Shown piece by piece: positions 8,222 to 16,705 of a stretch of DNA of 64,000 nt. The position numbers and the translations under genes are program-made. Position 1 is the stretch's first letter. The number at the start of each line of letters is the position of its first letter. The DNA comes from Chitinophagaceae bacterium (GTDB lineage: Bacteria > Bacteroidota > Bacteroidia > Chitinophagales > Chitinophagaceae), in the NCBI GenBank assembly GCA_016721385.1, contig JADKIE010000002.1, positions 744,001-808,000 of the forward strand. Reading direction: 5' to 3'. Below the pieces are notes generated by a model, which was not told where the DNA came from, ran no database searches, and saw only the letters and a list, made by a program, of their open reading frames with translations.

Positions 8222-8689
8222 TTATAAATCTTTATCGAGCCGTATATTATGTTTACCGGCAAATATTTTTTGTTCCTTAATTACCTTTTCTTCCAGCTTT
8301 TCTGCATTCGTTTGCATTTGAGTAAATTCATCTTTATACATACCTAATTTTTCTGCATTCCCCACTTCTTTTAACATATTGATAGAGGCATCATACACAG
8401 CATTAATTCCGTCCATATAATCTATCATAGATTGTTTAAAGCGTTCACCATCTGCAGGGCCATCTATAACTTTTAATTCCTGAATTTTGCCTTTTACAAA
8501 TTTTTGCAGTTCCTGATACTGTTTGGTAATGTCTGTTTGTATGGTGTCATTTTCAACAACATCTATTTTTTTAAAAACTTCCTTTTGTATAGAAACGAGT
8601 TTGTCGTTAAAAACCAAGGCATTTTTATCACCACAGGAAATAAGGCCAACCAAAATTGTTACCAGAGCAATAAATTTAATTGTTTTCAT
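8222..8689 (-). CDS. Helical lipoprotein of unknown function
   Basis: The 155-residue protein has a lipoprotein signal peptide with lipobox GLISC (Cys19). The rest is almost wholly alpha-helical and charged (repeated K/E/Q-rich segments such as LQKFVKGKIQEL and EKLEEKVIKEQK), so a helical bundle or coiled coil in the periplasm is likely. I do not recognise the family with certainty. It is followed by its own terminator and lies 16 bases downstream of the 2OG-Fe(II) oxygenase gene, with which it may share a transcript. Confidence 0.7.
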   Translation of the reverse strand: MKTIKFIALVTILVGLISCGDKNALVFNDKLVSIQKEVFKKIDVVENDTIQTDITKQYQELQKFVKGKIQELKVIDGPADGERFKQSMIDYMDGINAVYDASINMLKEVGNAEKLGMYKDEFTQMQTNAEKLEEKVIKEQKIFAGKHNIRLDKDL

Positions 8690-8705
8690 GATCGAAATTT
8701 TTTAA

Positions 8706-9647
8706 TTATTTTTTTAATCCAATCTCTCTTAATCTTTCATCTAAATATTCGCCTGCGGTTGCATCTTCGTATGCCTTGGGGTTATTTTCGTTAATACATG
8801 AATTTAAACATTGTAAACTCATACTGCTTTTAGGATGCAAAAAGAAAGGAATAGAAAAACGGGAAGTGTGCCAAAGTTCTCTTGGTGGATTAACAACCCT
8901 GTGTGTGGTGCTACGCAATTTATTGTTTGTAAACCGTTGCAACATATCGCCAACATTTACAACAATTTGTTCGGGTAAACTGGTAACACCAATCCATTCG
9001 TTTTGTTTGGTTAAAACCTGTAATCCATCTGCAGATGCGCCAACCAATAATGTTATCAGGTTAATGTCTTCGTGTTGCTCTGCCCTTATTGCGCTTTTAG
9101 GCTCGTGTGTAATGGGCGGGTAATGAATGGCTCTTAAAATTGAGTTTCCGTTATATACATAATTATCAAAATAATGTTCGTCTAACCCTAAATATAAAGC
9201 AATAGCTTGTAATAAAGCTGTACCGCTTTTTTCAAAGGCTCTGTATGCTTCTGCAAATATCTGATTAAACTCTTTTACCTCATTAACACTTACATTGGGC
9301 GGATATTCTTCTTCCTTATAATTATCCCGTGGGTTTTGTCCGTATTGAAAAAATTCTTTTAAATCGGGAGCTTCGCTTCCTTTGGCATGTTCTTTTCCAA
9401 AACTAGTATAACCCCGCTGGCCGGCAAGTTCAGGAATTTCATATTTCTTTTTTTGCTCCAGTGGTAAAGAAAAAAATTGCTGTACATACTTATACAAATC
9501 TGCAATTAAATTATCTGGTACACCATGGTTTTTTACGGCTACAAATCCAACTTCTTCATACGCCTTTCCAAGGTTTTGTACAAATGCGCTTTTCCGTTTT
9601 TCGTCGCCAGATAAAAATTCGGCTAAATCAACTGAAGGAATTGACAT
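8706..9647 (-). CDS. 2-oxoglutarate/Fe(II)-dependent dioxygenase, isopenicillin N synthase-like
   Basis: The 313-residue protein has the usual length and layout of the family: an N-terminal DIOX_N region (residues 1-110, with GFVAVKNHGVP) and a C-terminal jelly-roll core. The iron ligands appear as His192-x-Asp194 (QHEDINL) and His249 (STTHRVV). The co-substrate pair is Arg263-x-Ser265 (SRFSIPF). All catalytic residues are present, so it should be active. The substrate cannot be deduced from this sequence. It is transcribed divergently from the DUF3089 gene, with overlapping promoter boxes in between. Confidence 0.88.
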   Translation of the reverse strand: MSIPSVDLAEFLSGDEKRKSAFVQNLGKAYEEVGFVAVKNHGVPDNLIADLYKYVQQFFSLPLEQKKKYEIPELAGQRGYTSFGKEHAKGSEAPDLKEFFQYGQNPRDNYKEEEYPPNVSVNEVKEFNQIFAEAYRAFEKSGTALLQAIALYLGLDEHYFDNYVYNGNSILRAIHYPPITHEPKSAIRAEQHEDINLITLLVGASADGLQVLTKQNEWIGVTSLPEQIVVNVGDMLQRFTNNKLRSTTHRVVNPPRELWHTSRFSIPFFLHPKSSMSLQCLNSCINENNPKAYEDATAGEYLDERLREIGLKK

Positions 9648-9669
9648 ATAATTTTCGTTTTAGTTATAA

Positions 9670-9683
9670 CAAATGTAGTTTTG
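9670..9683. promoter_or_regulatory. Back-to-back divergent -7 boxes
   Basis: On the minus strand TACATTTG (9677-9670) serves the 2OG oxygenase. On the plus strand TAGTTTTG (9676-9683) serves the DUF3089 gene. The two boxes share the bases TA at 9676-9677, so the promoters can hardly be occupied at once. The plus-strand box ends 3 bases before the ATG at 9687. Confidence 0.5.
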
Positions 9684-9686
9684 ATT

Positions 9687-10716
9687 ATGAAAAGTTACAA
9701 ATGTTATTTTCTTTTACCTATAACCGCATTCATTTTTATTTCGTGTAGCCGGCAAAGTATCCCTGTACAAGAAACCAAACCTGCACATACTGTAAATAAA
9801 ATTCCATCTTACGAAAATTTAAATAACTGGGCTGCCCATCCGTATAAAAAAGATCCGTCGGATAGTGTTCCGAAAGATTTACGCTCTTTGTACATGCAAG
9901 ACTCAACGGTGGATGTGTTTTTTATACATCCCACAACGTTAACCTCTTTAAAAGATACCAGGTGGAATGCTGATATTGACGATGAAATTTTAAATAAAAA
10001 AACAGATAACTCAACAATATTATATCAGGCTAGTGTATTTAACCAAAGTTGCAGGGTTTTTGCGCCAAGGTACCGACAAGCACATATAAAATCATTTTTT
10101 ATTGATTCTAAACAAGCGGAACCTTATTTTAATACAGCTTACGCTGATATTGAAGCCGCATTTAAATATTATTTAGAAAATTACAATAACGGCAGGCCAA
10201 TTATTATTGCTTCACACAGCCAGGGAACATTACATGCAGCAAGATTATTAAAAGAGTTTTTTGAAAATAAACCATTACAAAATAAATTAGTTTGTGCATA
10301 TTTAATTGGGATGCCTGTTTCTACTACCTATTTTAGTGTTTTGCAACCTTGTAGTAATGCATGGCAAACCGGTTGTTTTGTGAGTTGGCGCACCATTAAA
10401 AAAAACTATAACGGCCCTTCTTATATACAAAAAGAAAATTACCAATCTGTAGTGGTAAATCCTTTAACATGGACAATAGATTCTTTATATGCACCATCTA
10501 AAAAAAATAAAGGTGGTGTATTAAAAAATTTTAATAAAATAATACCGGGTGTGGTAAGTACACAAATACATAAAATGTTTTATGGAGTAGTAAACCAAAG
10601 TTTTTGGAAATATTTTTATTACCACAAAAAATTATCATGTGGCAGATTATAATTTCTTTTATGTAAATATCAGAGAAAATGTACAGGAAAGAATTGCCGC
10701 TTTTTGGAAACAATAA
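9687..10716 (+). CDS. DUF3089 alpha/beta-hydrolase-like lipoprotein (frameshift near the C-terminus)
   Basis: This is a lipoprotein (lipobox FISC near residue 20) with a DUF3089 domain, a predicted alpha/beta hydrolase. VDVFFIHPTTL marks the first strand and ASHSQGT the nucleophile elbow. The open frame ends at 10652 after KLSCGRL. Removing one A from the run at about 10624-10629 restores the usual family ending NYHVADYNFFYVNIRENV and a stop at 10716, giving 342 residues. The stop then abuts the convergent gene at 10717. I use ATG 9687, 3 bases after a promoter box. Substrate unknown. Confidence 0.82.
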
Positions 10717-11211
10717 TTAATAGGTTGCAGCAGCTACCTGTGTTATTAAGGTTTGTACATACTCTTTTAAACCTAATCGGTATTTTATTAAATTTCTGGA
10801 ACTTACGGGTGTGGTAATAATACCTAAATCAGATATTTTTTTCCACTCATTATTACTGTACTTATATTTTGGCATGGAAAATATTACTGTATCCTTTACA
10901 TAGTTGTTTTGTAAATCAATAATAATTTTAACAGAACCTTCTTTAATTTTTTTATCTAAATTAACTACCGAATTATAATAATGCATATCAGGTGTGTGTT
11001 CCGTCATATACTCCTTTGAAACAATTTTTAATTCGCTTTGTTGCCTGAAAGACGTTTTACCAACCAAACCATTTTCTATTGCTTTTTTTATGCTATCTGC
11101 AGTATTTACAACTTCTATATAAAATGTATTATTTATAGTTTCTTTATCACTATTATCTGTACAACCAATAAAACTAATTAACACAATCAGGCTACTAATA
11201 ACTTTAAGCAT
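10717..11211 (-). CDS. Small lipoprotein of unknown function
   Basis: The 164-residue protein has a clear lipoprotein signal peptide (LIVLISFIGC, Cys16). The mature part shows a helical start and then beta-rich stretches, with YYNSVVNLDKK and KIIIDLQNNYVKDTVIFSM. I recognise no domain. It lies 10 bases downstream of nadA on the same strand and may be co-transcribed, but a shared function is not suggested by the sequence. Confidence 0.65.
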   Translation of the reverse strand: MLKVISSLIVLISFIGCTDNSDKETINNTFYIEVVNTADSIKKAIENGLVGKTSFRQQSELKIVSKEYMTEHTPDMHYYNSVVNLDKKIKEGSVKIIIDLQNNYVKDTVIFSMPKYKYSNNEWKKISDLGIITTPVSSRNLIKYRLGLKEYVQTLITQVAAATY

Positions 11212-11221
11212 ATTATTTTAT

Positions 11222-12225
11222 TTACAAGCCAAATTTAGCACTAAGCTCTAACATTTTATCAATAGGCTTTTTAGCTGCAAGACGCAACTCCTCATCCATT
11301 GTAATTTCGGGTAATTCGTATTTAAGGCATAAATAAAGCTTTTCCAGCGTATTTAATTTCATATGAGGGCAATCATTACAAGCACAGGTGTTATTGGGTG
11401 GAGCAGGTATAAAAGTCTTATCTGGGCTGTTTTTTTGCATTTGATGTAAAATACCTGTTTCGGTAACCACTATAAACTCTGTAGCGCTATCATTTTTTGA
11501 AAAGTTTAATAAACCTGTTGTACTGCCAATATAATCGGCTAGTTCTAAAGAGGTGCTTCGCACTCGGGATGAGCTATTACTTTAGCTTTAGGATGCCGGA
11601 TTTTAAGTTTAGTTAATTTTTCAATACTAAAAATTTCGTGTACCATACAACTACCATTCCATAACAACATGCTACGGCCGGTTTGCTTGTTTATATAAGC
11701 CCCAAGGTTTTTATCGGGTGCAAAAATAATTTTTTGATCGGCAGGTAAACTTTCTACAATTTTTTGTGCATTGGATGATGTACAAATAATATCACTTAAC
11801 GCTTTCATACCTGCCGAGCAGTTGATGTAGGTAATTACAATATGATCGGGATATTTATCTCTAAACTGTTTAAATAATGGTGGTGGTGCACTATCGCTTA
11901 ATGAGCATCCGGCATTTAAATCGGGTAATAAAACTTTTTTATTAGGGTTTAAGATTTTTGCTGTTTCGGCCATAAAATGTACACCAGCAAATAAAATAAT
12001 ATCTGCATCGGTTTTTTCGGCCTTTTGCGCTAACCCTAAACTATCGCCGATAAAATCGGCAACATCTTGTATATCCGGCTCCTGATAATAATGAGCAAGA
12101 ATAATTGCGTTTTTTTCTTTCTTTAGTTTTTCAATTTCTGCAAATAAATCCAAAGTAGGATCTATTTCAATATTTAAAAATCCGGCCGAAATTAAATTTT
12201 CTTTTGCGGTGTTAATATCTACCAT
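11222..12225 (-). pseudogene. nadA: Quinolinate synthase NadA, split by one frameshift
   Basis: NadA condenses iminoaspartate with dihydroxyacetone phosphate to form quinolinate, using a [4Fe-4S] cluster. The N-terminal 220 residues contain LAHYYQEPDIQDVADFIGDS, Cys107 (NAGCSL) and Cys193 (NGSCMVHE). The C-terminal piece carries the third cluster cysteine in the CACNDCPHMKLN segment. Between them, near 11550, the frame breaks because a T run is one base short: CCT-CTT-TTA restores PLLELADYIGSTTGL. The repaired protein is 334 residues, a normal length. All cluster ligands survive, which favours a sequence error. nadB and nadC are not in the window. Confidence 0.9.
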
Positions 12226-12790
12226 AATATGTATTAATACTATTTATTTATATAATCATCTATTACTACTATAAGTGTTAATATGTGGATAGATGATTTT
12301 GTAAAGCTATTGTAAAATTAAAAACTTTAGTTTATTAACAGTAACTCACTTTTAATTAACATGTATAATATATTTAATAAAACAATAAATACTACTTAAC
12401 CAGTAATAGATAGTATTTTTTTTAAACACTGGTGTATAAAAAAACCGGTTAATAATAATAATATGTAAATATATTTTAATCATGTTAATACAGTAAGGAT
12501 AAAAGGTATATTGTAAACAGGTGTTTTTATAAAATAACAAGCCTGCTGTTTTTTTACCCCAATTTATACCATAAATAAAAGTAAAAACATAACCTTATTA
12601 ACTGTAAAAGAACCTTATTAACAAATGAATGTTAATTACCTGTATAAACAGTTAAAACCCCTAATATTAAGTAATAATGGTTTTGAAAGCATAAAACCCC
12701 CATAAACAAAGGCTTTTTAGTGCCAAAATAAAGGTATTTATATAGATTTTTACCCTATTTTTGCCCTCCAAAATTTAATATTTCAGTTTT
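12226..12790. other. 565-base AT-rich intergenic region without a gene
   Basis: Both strands are full of stops and I see no credible gene. The region separates divergent nadA and the ppiD-like gene. A 12-base direct repeat AACCTTATTAAC occurs at 12591-12602 and again at 12611-12622, a 20-base period or two helical turns. A TATTTTTG box at 12756-12763 may be the promoter of the ppiD-like gene. Confidence 0.5.
12591..12622. repeat. 12-base direct repeat with 20-base period
   Basis: AACCTTATTAAC is present twice, exactly, with 8 bases in between. Each unit is roughly 170-200 bases upstream of the ppiD-like gene. It could be a pair of regulator half-sites on one DNA face. Confidence 0.4.
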
Positions 12791-14927
12791 ATGCAAATTA
12801 TTCAGAGTATTCGTGAAAAAGGAGCAGCAATGTTAATTGCTTTTATTGCACTTAGTTTAATAGGTTTTTTATTAATGGATGCAAAGCAGGGTAATAACAG
12901 ATTGTTTAGTTCGGCATCTACTAATATAGGTAGCGTAAATGGTAGTGTTATTAATCAAGATGAGTTTAGTAAAAAAGTAAGGCAAATGGAAGCTCAGGAA
13001 GAGCAACAAAGTGGTCAAAAACCATCCGGTACCAGATCGGCTCAAATAAGAGATCAGGTTTGGAACCAAATAGTTGCCGAAAAAAGTATTTTATGCCGAG
13101 GCAGATAAACTAGGTATTAAGTTTACCGCAAAAGAATTATCATCTATATTATCTGCTAATAGTCAAGATAATCCTTTAATGCAAGATAAATCTATGATTG
13201 ACCCGGCTACCGGAATGTTAGACCAATCTAAATTAAAAGAAGCTTTAAGTAATATTAAAAAAGCAAAAGGCGATCAATTAGATATGATTGAAGCTCAAAT
13301 TATAGAGCCACAAAAATTAACCAGTATTTCTCAAAAATATTTTGCCCTGCTTAATGGTGCGGCATATTACCCAAGCTGGATGCAGGAAAAAGACAGTAAG
13401 GAAAACAAAAAGTTTGCAACCATATCTTATGTAACCGTACCATATAATGTTATTAGTGACAGTACAATTAAAGTAACCGATGCAGAGGTTGAAAAATATG
13501 TAGCAAACCATAAAGATTTATTTAAGCAAGAAGCAGGAAGAAAAATATCTTACGTAGTTTTTAGCCAGTTACCAAATGGTGCCGATAGTACAAAAGCAAA
13601 AGAACTGGTAGAGGTATTAAAAAATGATTTTCAGGCAGACAACAATCCAAGAAATTTTATTGCTCGTAATTCATCAGCAATACCATACGACAGTAATTAC
13701 CAGGCAAAAGACAGGTTACAAACAACAAAATTAGATTCTATTTTAAAAGTACCACAAGGAACTGTTTACGGCCCTTATGTAGATGGTGGTGCTTATGTGC
13801 TGGCAAAAATAATAAGCAGTAAAGTATATCCCGATAGTGCAAAAGCAAGACATATATTAATAGGTACAATTGACCCACAAAGCGGCCAACCGCTTATGAG
13901 TGATAGCGCAGCAAAAAAATTAGCCGATAGTATTAATATTGCAATAAGCGGCGGAGCAAGTTTTGATGCAATGGTAAAACAATACTCAACAGATCAGGGA
14001 AGTAAAGAAAAAGGCGGTATTTACGACAATTTCGCTTTTGGCCAAATGGTATCAGAGTTTAATGAGTTTTGTTTTACAAAACCAGCAGGAACCAGAGGTG
14101 TGGTAAAAACTCAATTCGGCTATCATATTATTGAAGCAATGGGGCAAAAAGGAAGCAGCCCAAAATATAAAATTGCATTTCTGGCAAAAGAAATTATTGC
14201 CAGCGAAGCAACCATTAACAATGCCAGTTTAGAAGCAACCAAAGCATCGGCCGAAAAAGATGGTGCTAAATTAGACGCTTATCTTAAAACAAAGGGAATT
14301 AATAAAATACCCCTACCTACCTTAATAAAAGAAAACGATTTTTCTGTAGGACAGTTACAAGATGCAAGGCAATTAGTACGCTGGGTTTTTGAAGCAAAAA
14401 AAGGCCAAGTGAGTGAGCCGTTTAGCATTGGCGATCAATTTGTTGTTGCCACAGTAGACAATATTTACACCGAAGGAACACAAGATGTAGCCACAGCAAG
14501 ACAAATGGCAGAAAACGATATTAAGAACGAAAAGAAAGCAACAGAAATTTCTAAAAAACTTGGTAGTAACCCTACATTAGAAAGCGCAGCTGCTGCCTAT
14601 CAAAAACAGGTAGAAACCGCAGGTGCAGATTCAAGCATAACATTTGGCAGCCAATTAATCCCTGGTGTAGGATATGAGCCAAAATTAATTGGGGCATCAT
14701 TTAACCCAACATATCAAACAAAAGTAACAGCACCCATTGTTGGTAAAAGCGGTGTTTATGTAATGAAAGTAAACAGCATTAGCGATAAAACAGCCGAAAC
14801 ACCCGAAGCTGCTGAAGCGGCACGTAAAGAAAGAATAACCGCATTACGAAACCAAAGCGCCGGCAACTGGTTTGAAGGATTAAAAAAACAAGCAACCATT
14901 AAAGATAACCGTAGCAAGGTTTACTAA
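12791..14927 (+). pseudogene. ppiD: SurA/PpiD-type periplasmic peptidyl-prolyl isomerase, split by one frameshift
   Basis: This is a membrane-anchored periplasmic foldase. Residues 1-35 hold a short cytosolic start and one transmembrane helix (LIAFIALSLIGFLLM). A SurA N-terminal chaperone-like region follows, and a parvulin (rotamase) domain lies at about residues 345-450, with KARHILIG, STDQGSKEKGG and FGYHIIEAM. The frame breaks at about 13080, where an A run is one base too long; removing one A joins NQIVAEK to VFYAEADKLG. The repaired length is 711 residues, usual for the Bacteroidota PpiD group. It is followed by a strong terminator. The gene symbol is by domain layout and not by orthology proof. 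Confidence 0.85.
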
Positions 14928-14952
14928 TTTAGAAATATAATTATTTACACAA

Positions 14953-14983
14953 AGCCACTGCAAAAAATGCGGTGGCTTTTTTT
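14953..14983 (+). terminator. Rho-independent terminator after the ppiD-like gene
   Basis: An inverted repeat AAAGCCAC/GTGGCTTT encloses a 13-base loop, followed by a T tract. It lies 25 bases after the stop codon and just before the DUF2480 gene. Confidence 0.8.
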
Positions 14984-14984
14984 A

Positions 14985-14992
14985 TACCTTTG
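14985..14992 (+). promoter_or_regulatory. -7 box (TACCTTTG) 4 bases before the DUF2480 start
   Basis: TACCTTTG is followed by TGTT and the ATG at 14997. Together with the terminator just upstream it marks a new transcript that would be leaderless or nearly so. Confidence 0.5.
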
Positions 14993-14996
14993 TGTT

Positions 14997-15514
14997 ATGA
15001 GTGATGATTTAATGATAAATAAAGTTGCCGAAAGCGGATTAATTACAATTGATTTAGAAGATTATTACCCAAAAGAAGAGGTTGCTGTTTTTGATATGAA
15101 AGATCATTTATTTATGGGATTAATATTAAAAGAAAAGATTTTAGAGAAGCGCTTAAAAATTTAGATTTCTCCTCTTACCAAAATAAAAACGTAGCAATAA
15201 CCTGTACCGCCGATGCGGTAATACCTATGTGGGCATATATGCTGGTTGCAACTTACTTACAACCCATTGCAAAAGATATAATTTTTGGCAACGAAGATTT
15301 TTTGCATACAACACTTTTCTTAAAAAAACTAAACAACATAAACATAAACGACTATATGGATAAACGGGTAGTAATAAAAGGCTGCGGCGAATTACCCATC
15401 AGCGAAACAGCCTATGTAGAAATTACAAAACTATTACGCCCTGTTGTAAAAAGTATAATGTTTGGCGAACCATGCAGTACAGTACCAATATATAAGAAAC
15501 CCAAAACCTTATAG
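14997..15514 (+). pseudogene. DUF2480 family protein, split by one frameshift
   Basis: DUF2480 proteins are small cytosolic proteins found mainly in Bacteroidota; their function is unknown. The N-terminal piece has ESGLITIDLEDYYPKEEV and ends falsely at 15164. The C-terminal piece has DAVIPMWAYMLVATYL, VVIKGCGELPIS and the highly conserved KSIMFGEPCSTVPIYKK. Adding one A in the run near 15140 gives LKEKDFREALKNLDFSSYQ and a 172-residue protein, the usual size. Both conserved ends are intact, so it is probably a working gene misread at one base. It converges on corA. Confidence 0.82.
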
Positions 15515-15519
15515 AAAAA

Positions 15520-16616
15520 CTAAAACCATCCTCGTTTTTTAAAAATAATAATCATTGCAATAGGAATTATAAGCATCATAGAAACGGCTAAAAAAAAGCC
15601 GGTTTGATTGTGTGCCCACGGAATTCTATCAAAGTTCATTCCAAAAATACCGCCTATAACCGTTGCCGGTGCAAGTAAACAGGTAACTACAGCCATCACC
15701 TTCATTACTTCGTTCATTTTTAAATTTACATTACTTAAATACAAGTCGTGTAAGTTCATCATCATATCCCGATAGTTTTCTGCAAGGTCATTAGCTTGTA
15801 TAATATGATCGTACACATCTTTAAAATATTTTTCAGTTCGCTCTTCTATCAATTCATTCTCACTTCTTAAAATACCACTTATCAACTCTCTAACAGGAGC
15901 AATACTTCTTTTTAAAACAATCATTTCTTTTCGTAGTAAATTAATTTTTGCCAAACTTCGGGTATTAGCACTTCGTACAATATCCTCTTCAAGATTTTCA
16001 ATTTTTTCACCAAGCTTCTCCATTACCAAAAAATAATTATCTACAATCATATCAATCAGGCAATAAAATAAAAAATCGGCATTTTGTTGCCTAACTTTTG
16101 TGCCCTGTAATTTTAAACGCTCCCTTAAAGGGTTAAACACATCTCTGTAAGCATCTTCCTGAAAACTAATTACAAAATTTTTACCCAATACAATACTTAT
16201 TTGCTCAATTTCAACAGCGCTATCTTTTTCATTAAAATAAAGCATATTCATCAGGCAAAAAATCAGTCCGTTTATATCATCCATTTTTGGCCGCTGCCCA
16301 TGGCTTAAAATATCTTCGGCTATTAAATAATGTATGCCATAATGATTACAAACCGCTTCAACATCTACTTTGCGTAAGCCATCAATATTTATCCAGCTAA
16401 TAGTTGGTGAATCTATATATGGAAAAGCGTCTGCTACTTTTTTAACTCCCTAACATTTAACTGCTGCGTATTGTAATCGTACACACAAATTTTACTTACT
16501 TCCGGTTCAACCCGACTGTGCTCAATAGTAGGGTTTACTTGCAGCACTTTTTTGGTACGCAACAACTCAAAAGGGTTTAGCAAATACGATATTACTTTTT
16601 TGCTTTCTTTAATCAT
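15520..16616 (-). pseudogene. corA: Magnesium/cobalt transporter CorA, split by one frameshift
   Basis: CorA forms pentameric Mg2+ channels in the inner membrane. The C-terminal part shows the two terminal helices and the selectivity motif IFGMNFDRIPW (GMN) near the end, with the usual short charged tail KKRGWF. The N-terminal 60 residues (MIKESKKVISYLL) are read in another frame and stop at 16434. One extra A in the A6 run near 16437 joins RELKK to VADAFPYIDSPTISWINIDG and gives a 365-residue protein, a normal CorA length. The GMN motif and both helices are intact. It is probably functional in the organism. Confidence 0.88.
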
Positions 16617-16693
16617 AAACTAAAGATATAAAAACCTTTGAGGAAATATTTTTAATTACCACAAAATTTAAAAAACCTCAGCGCCCCAATTCG

Positions 16694-16701
16694 TAACTTT
16701 G
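16694..16701 (+). promoter_or_regulatory. -7 box (TAACTTTG) 4 bases before pcrA/uvrD
   Basis: TAACTTTG is followed by CCCA and the ATG at 16706. The spacing equals that before DUF2480 and the methionine sulfoxide reductase gene. Confidence 0.5.
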
Positions 16702-16705
16702 CCCA

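Noticed and set aside
12352..12540. 62-codon minus-strand frame in the AT-rich gap
   Set aside because: The composition is Tyr, Ile and Asn rich as expected from AT-rich non-coding DNA, with no motif or promoter.
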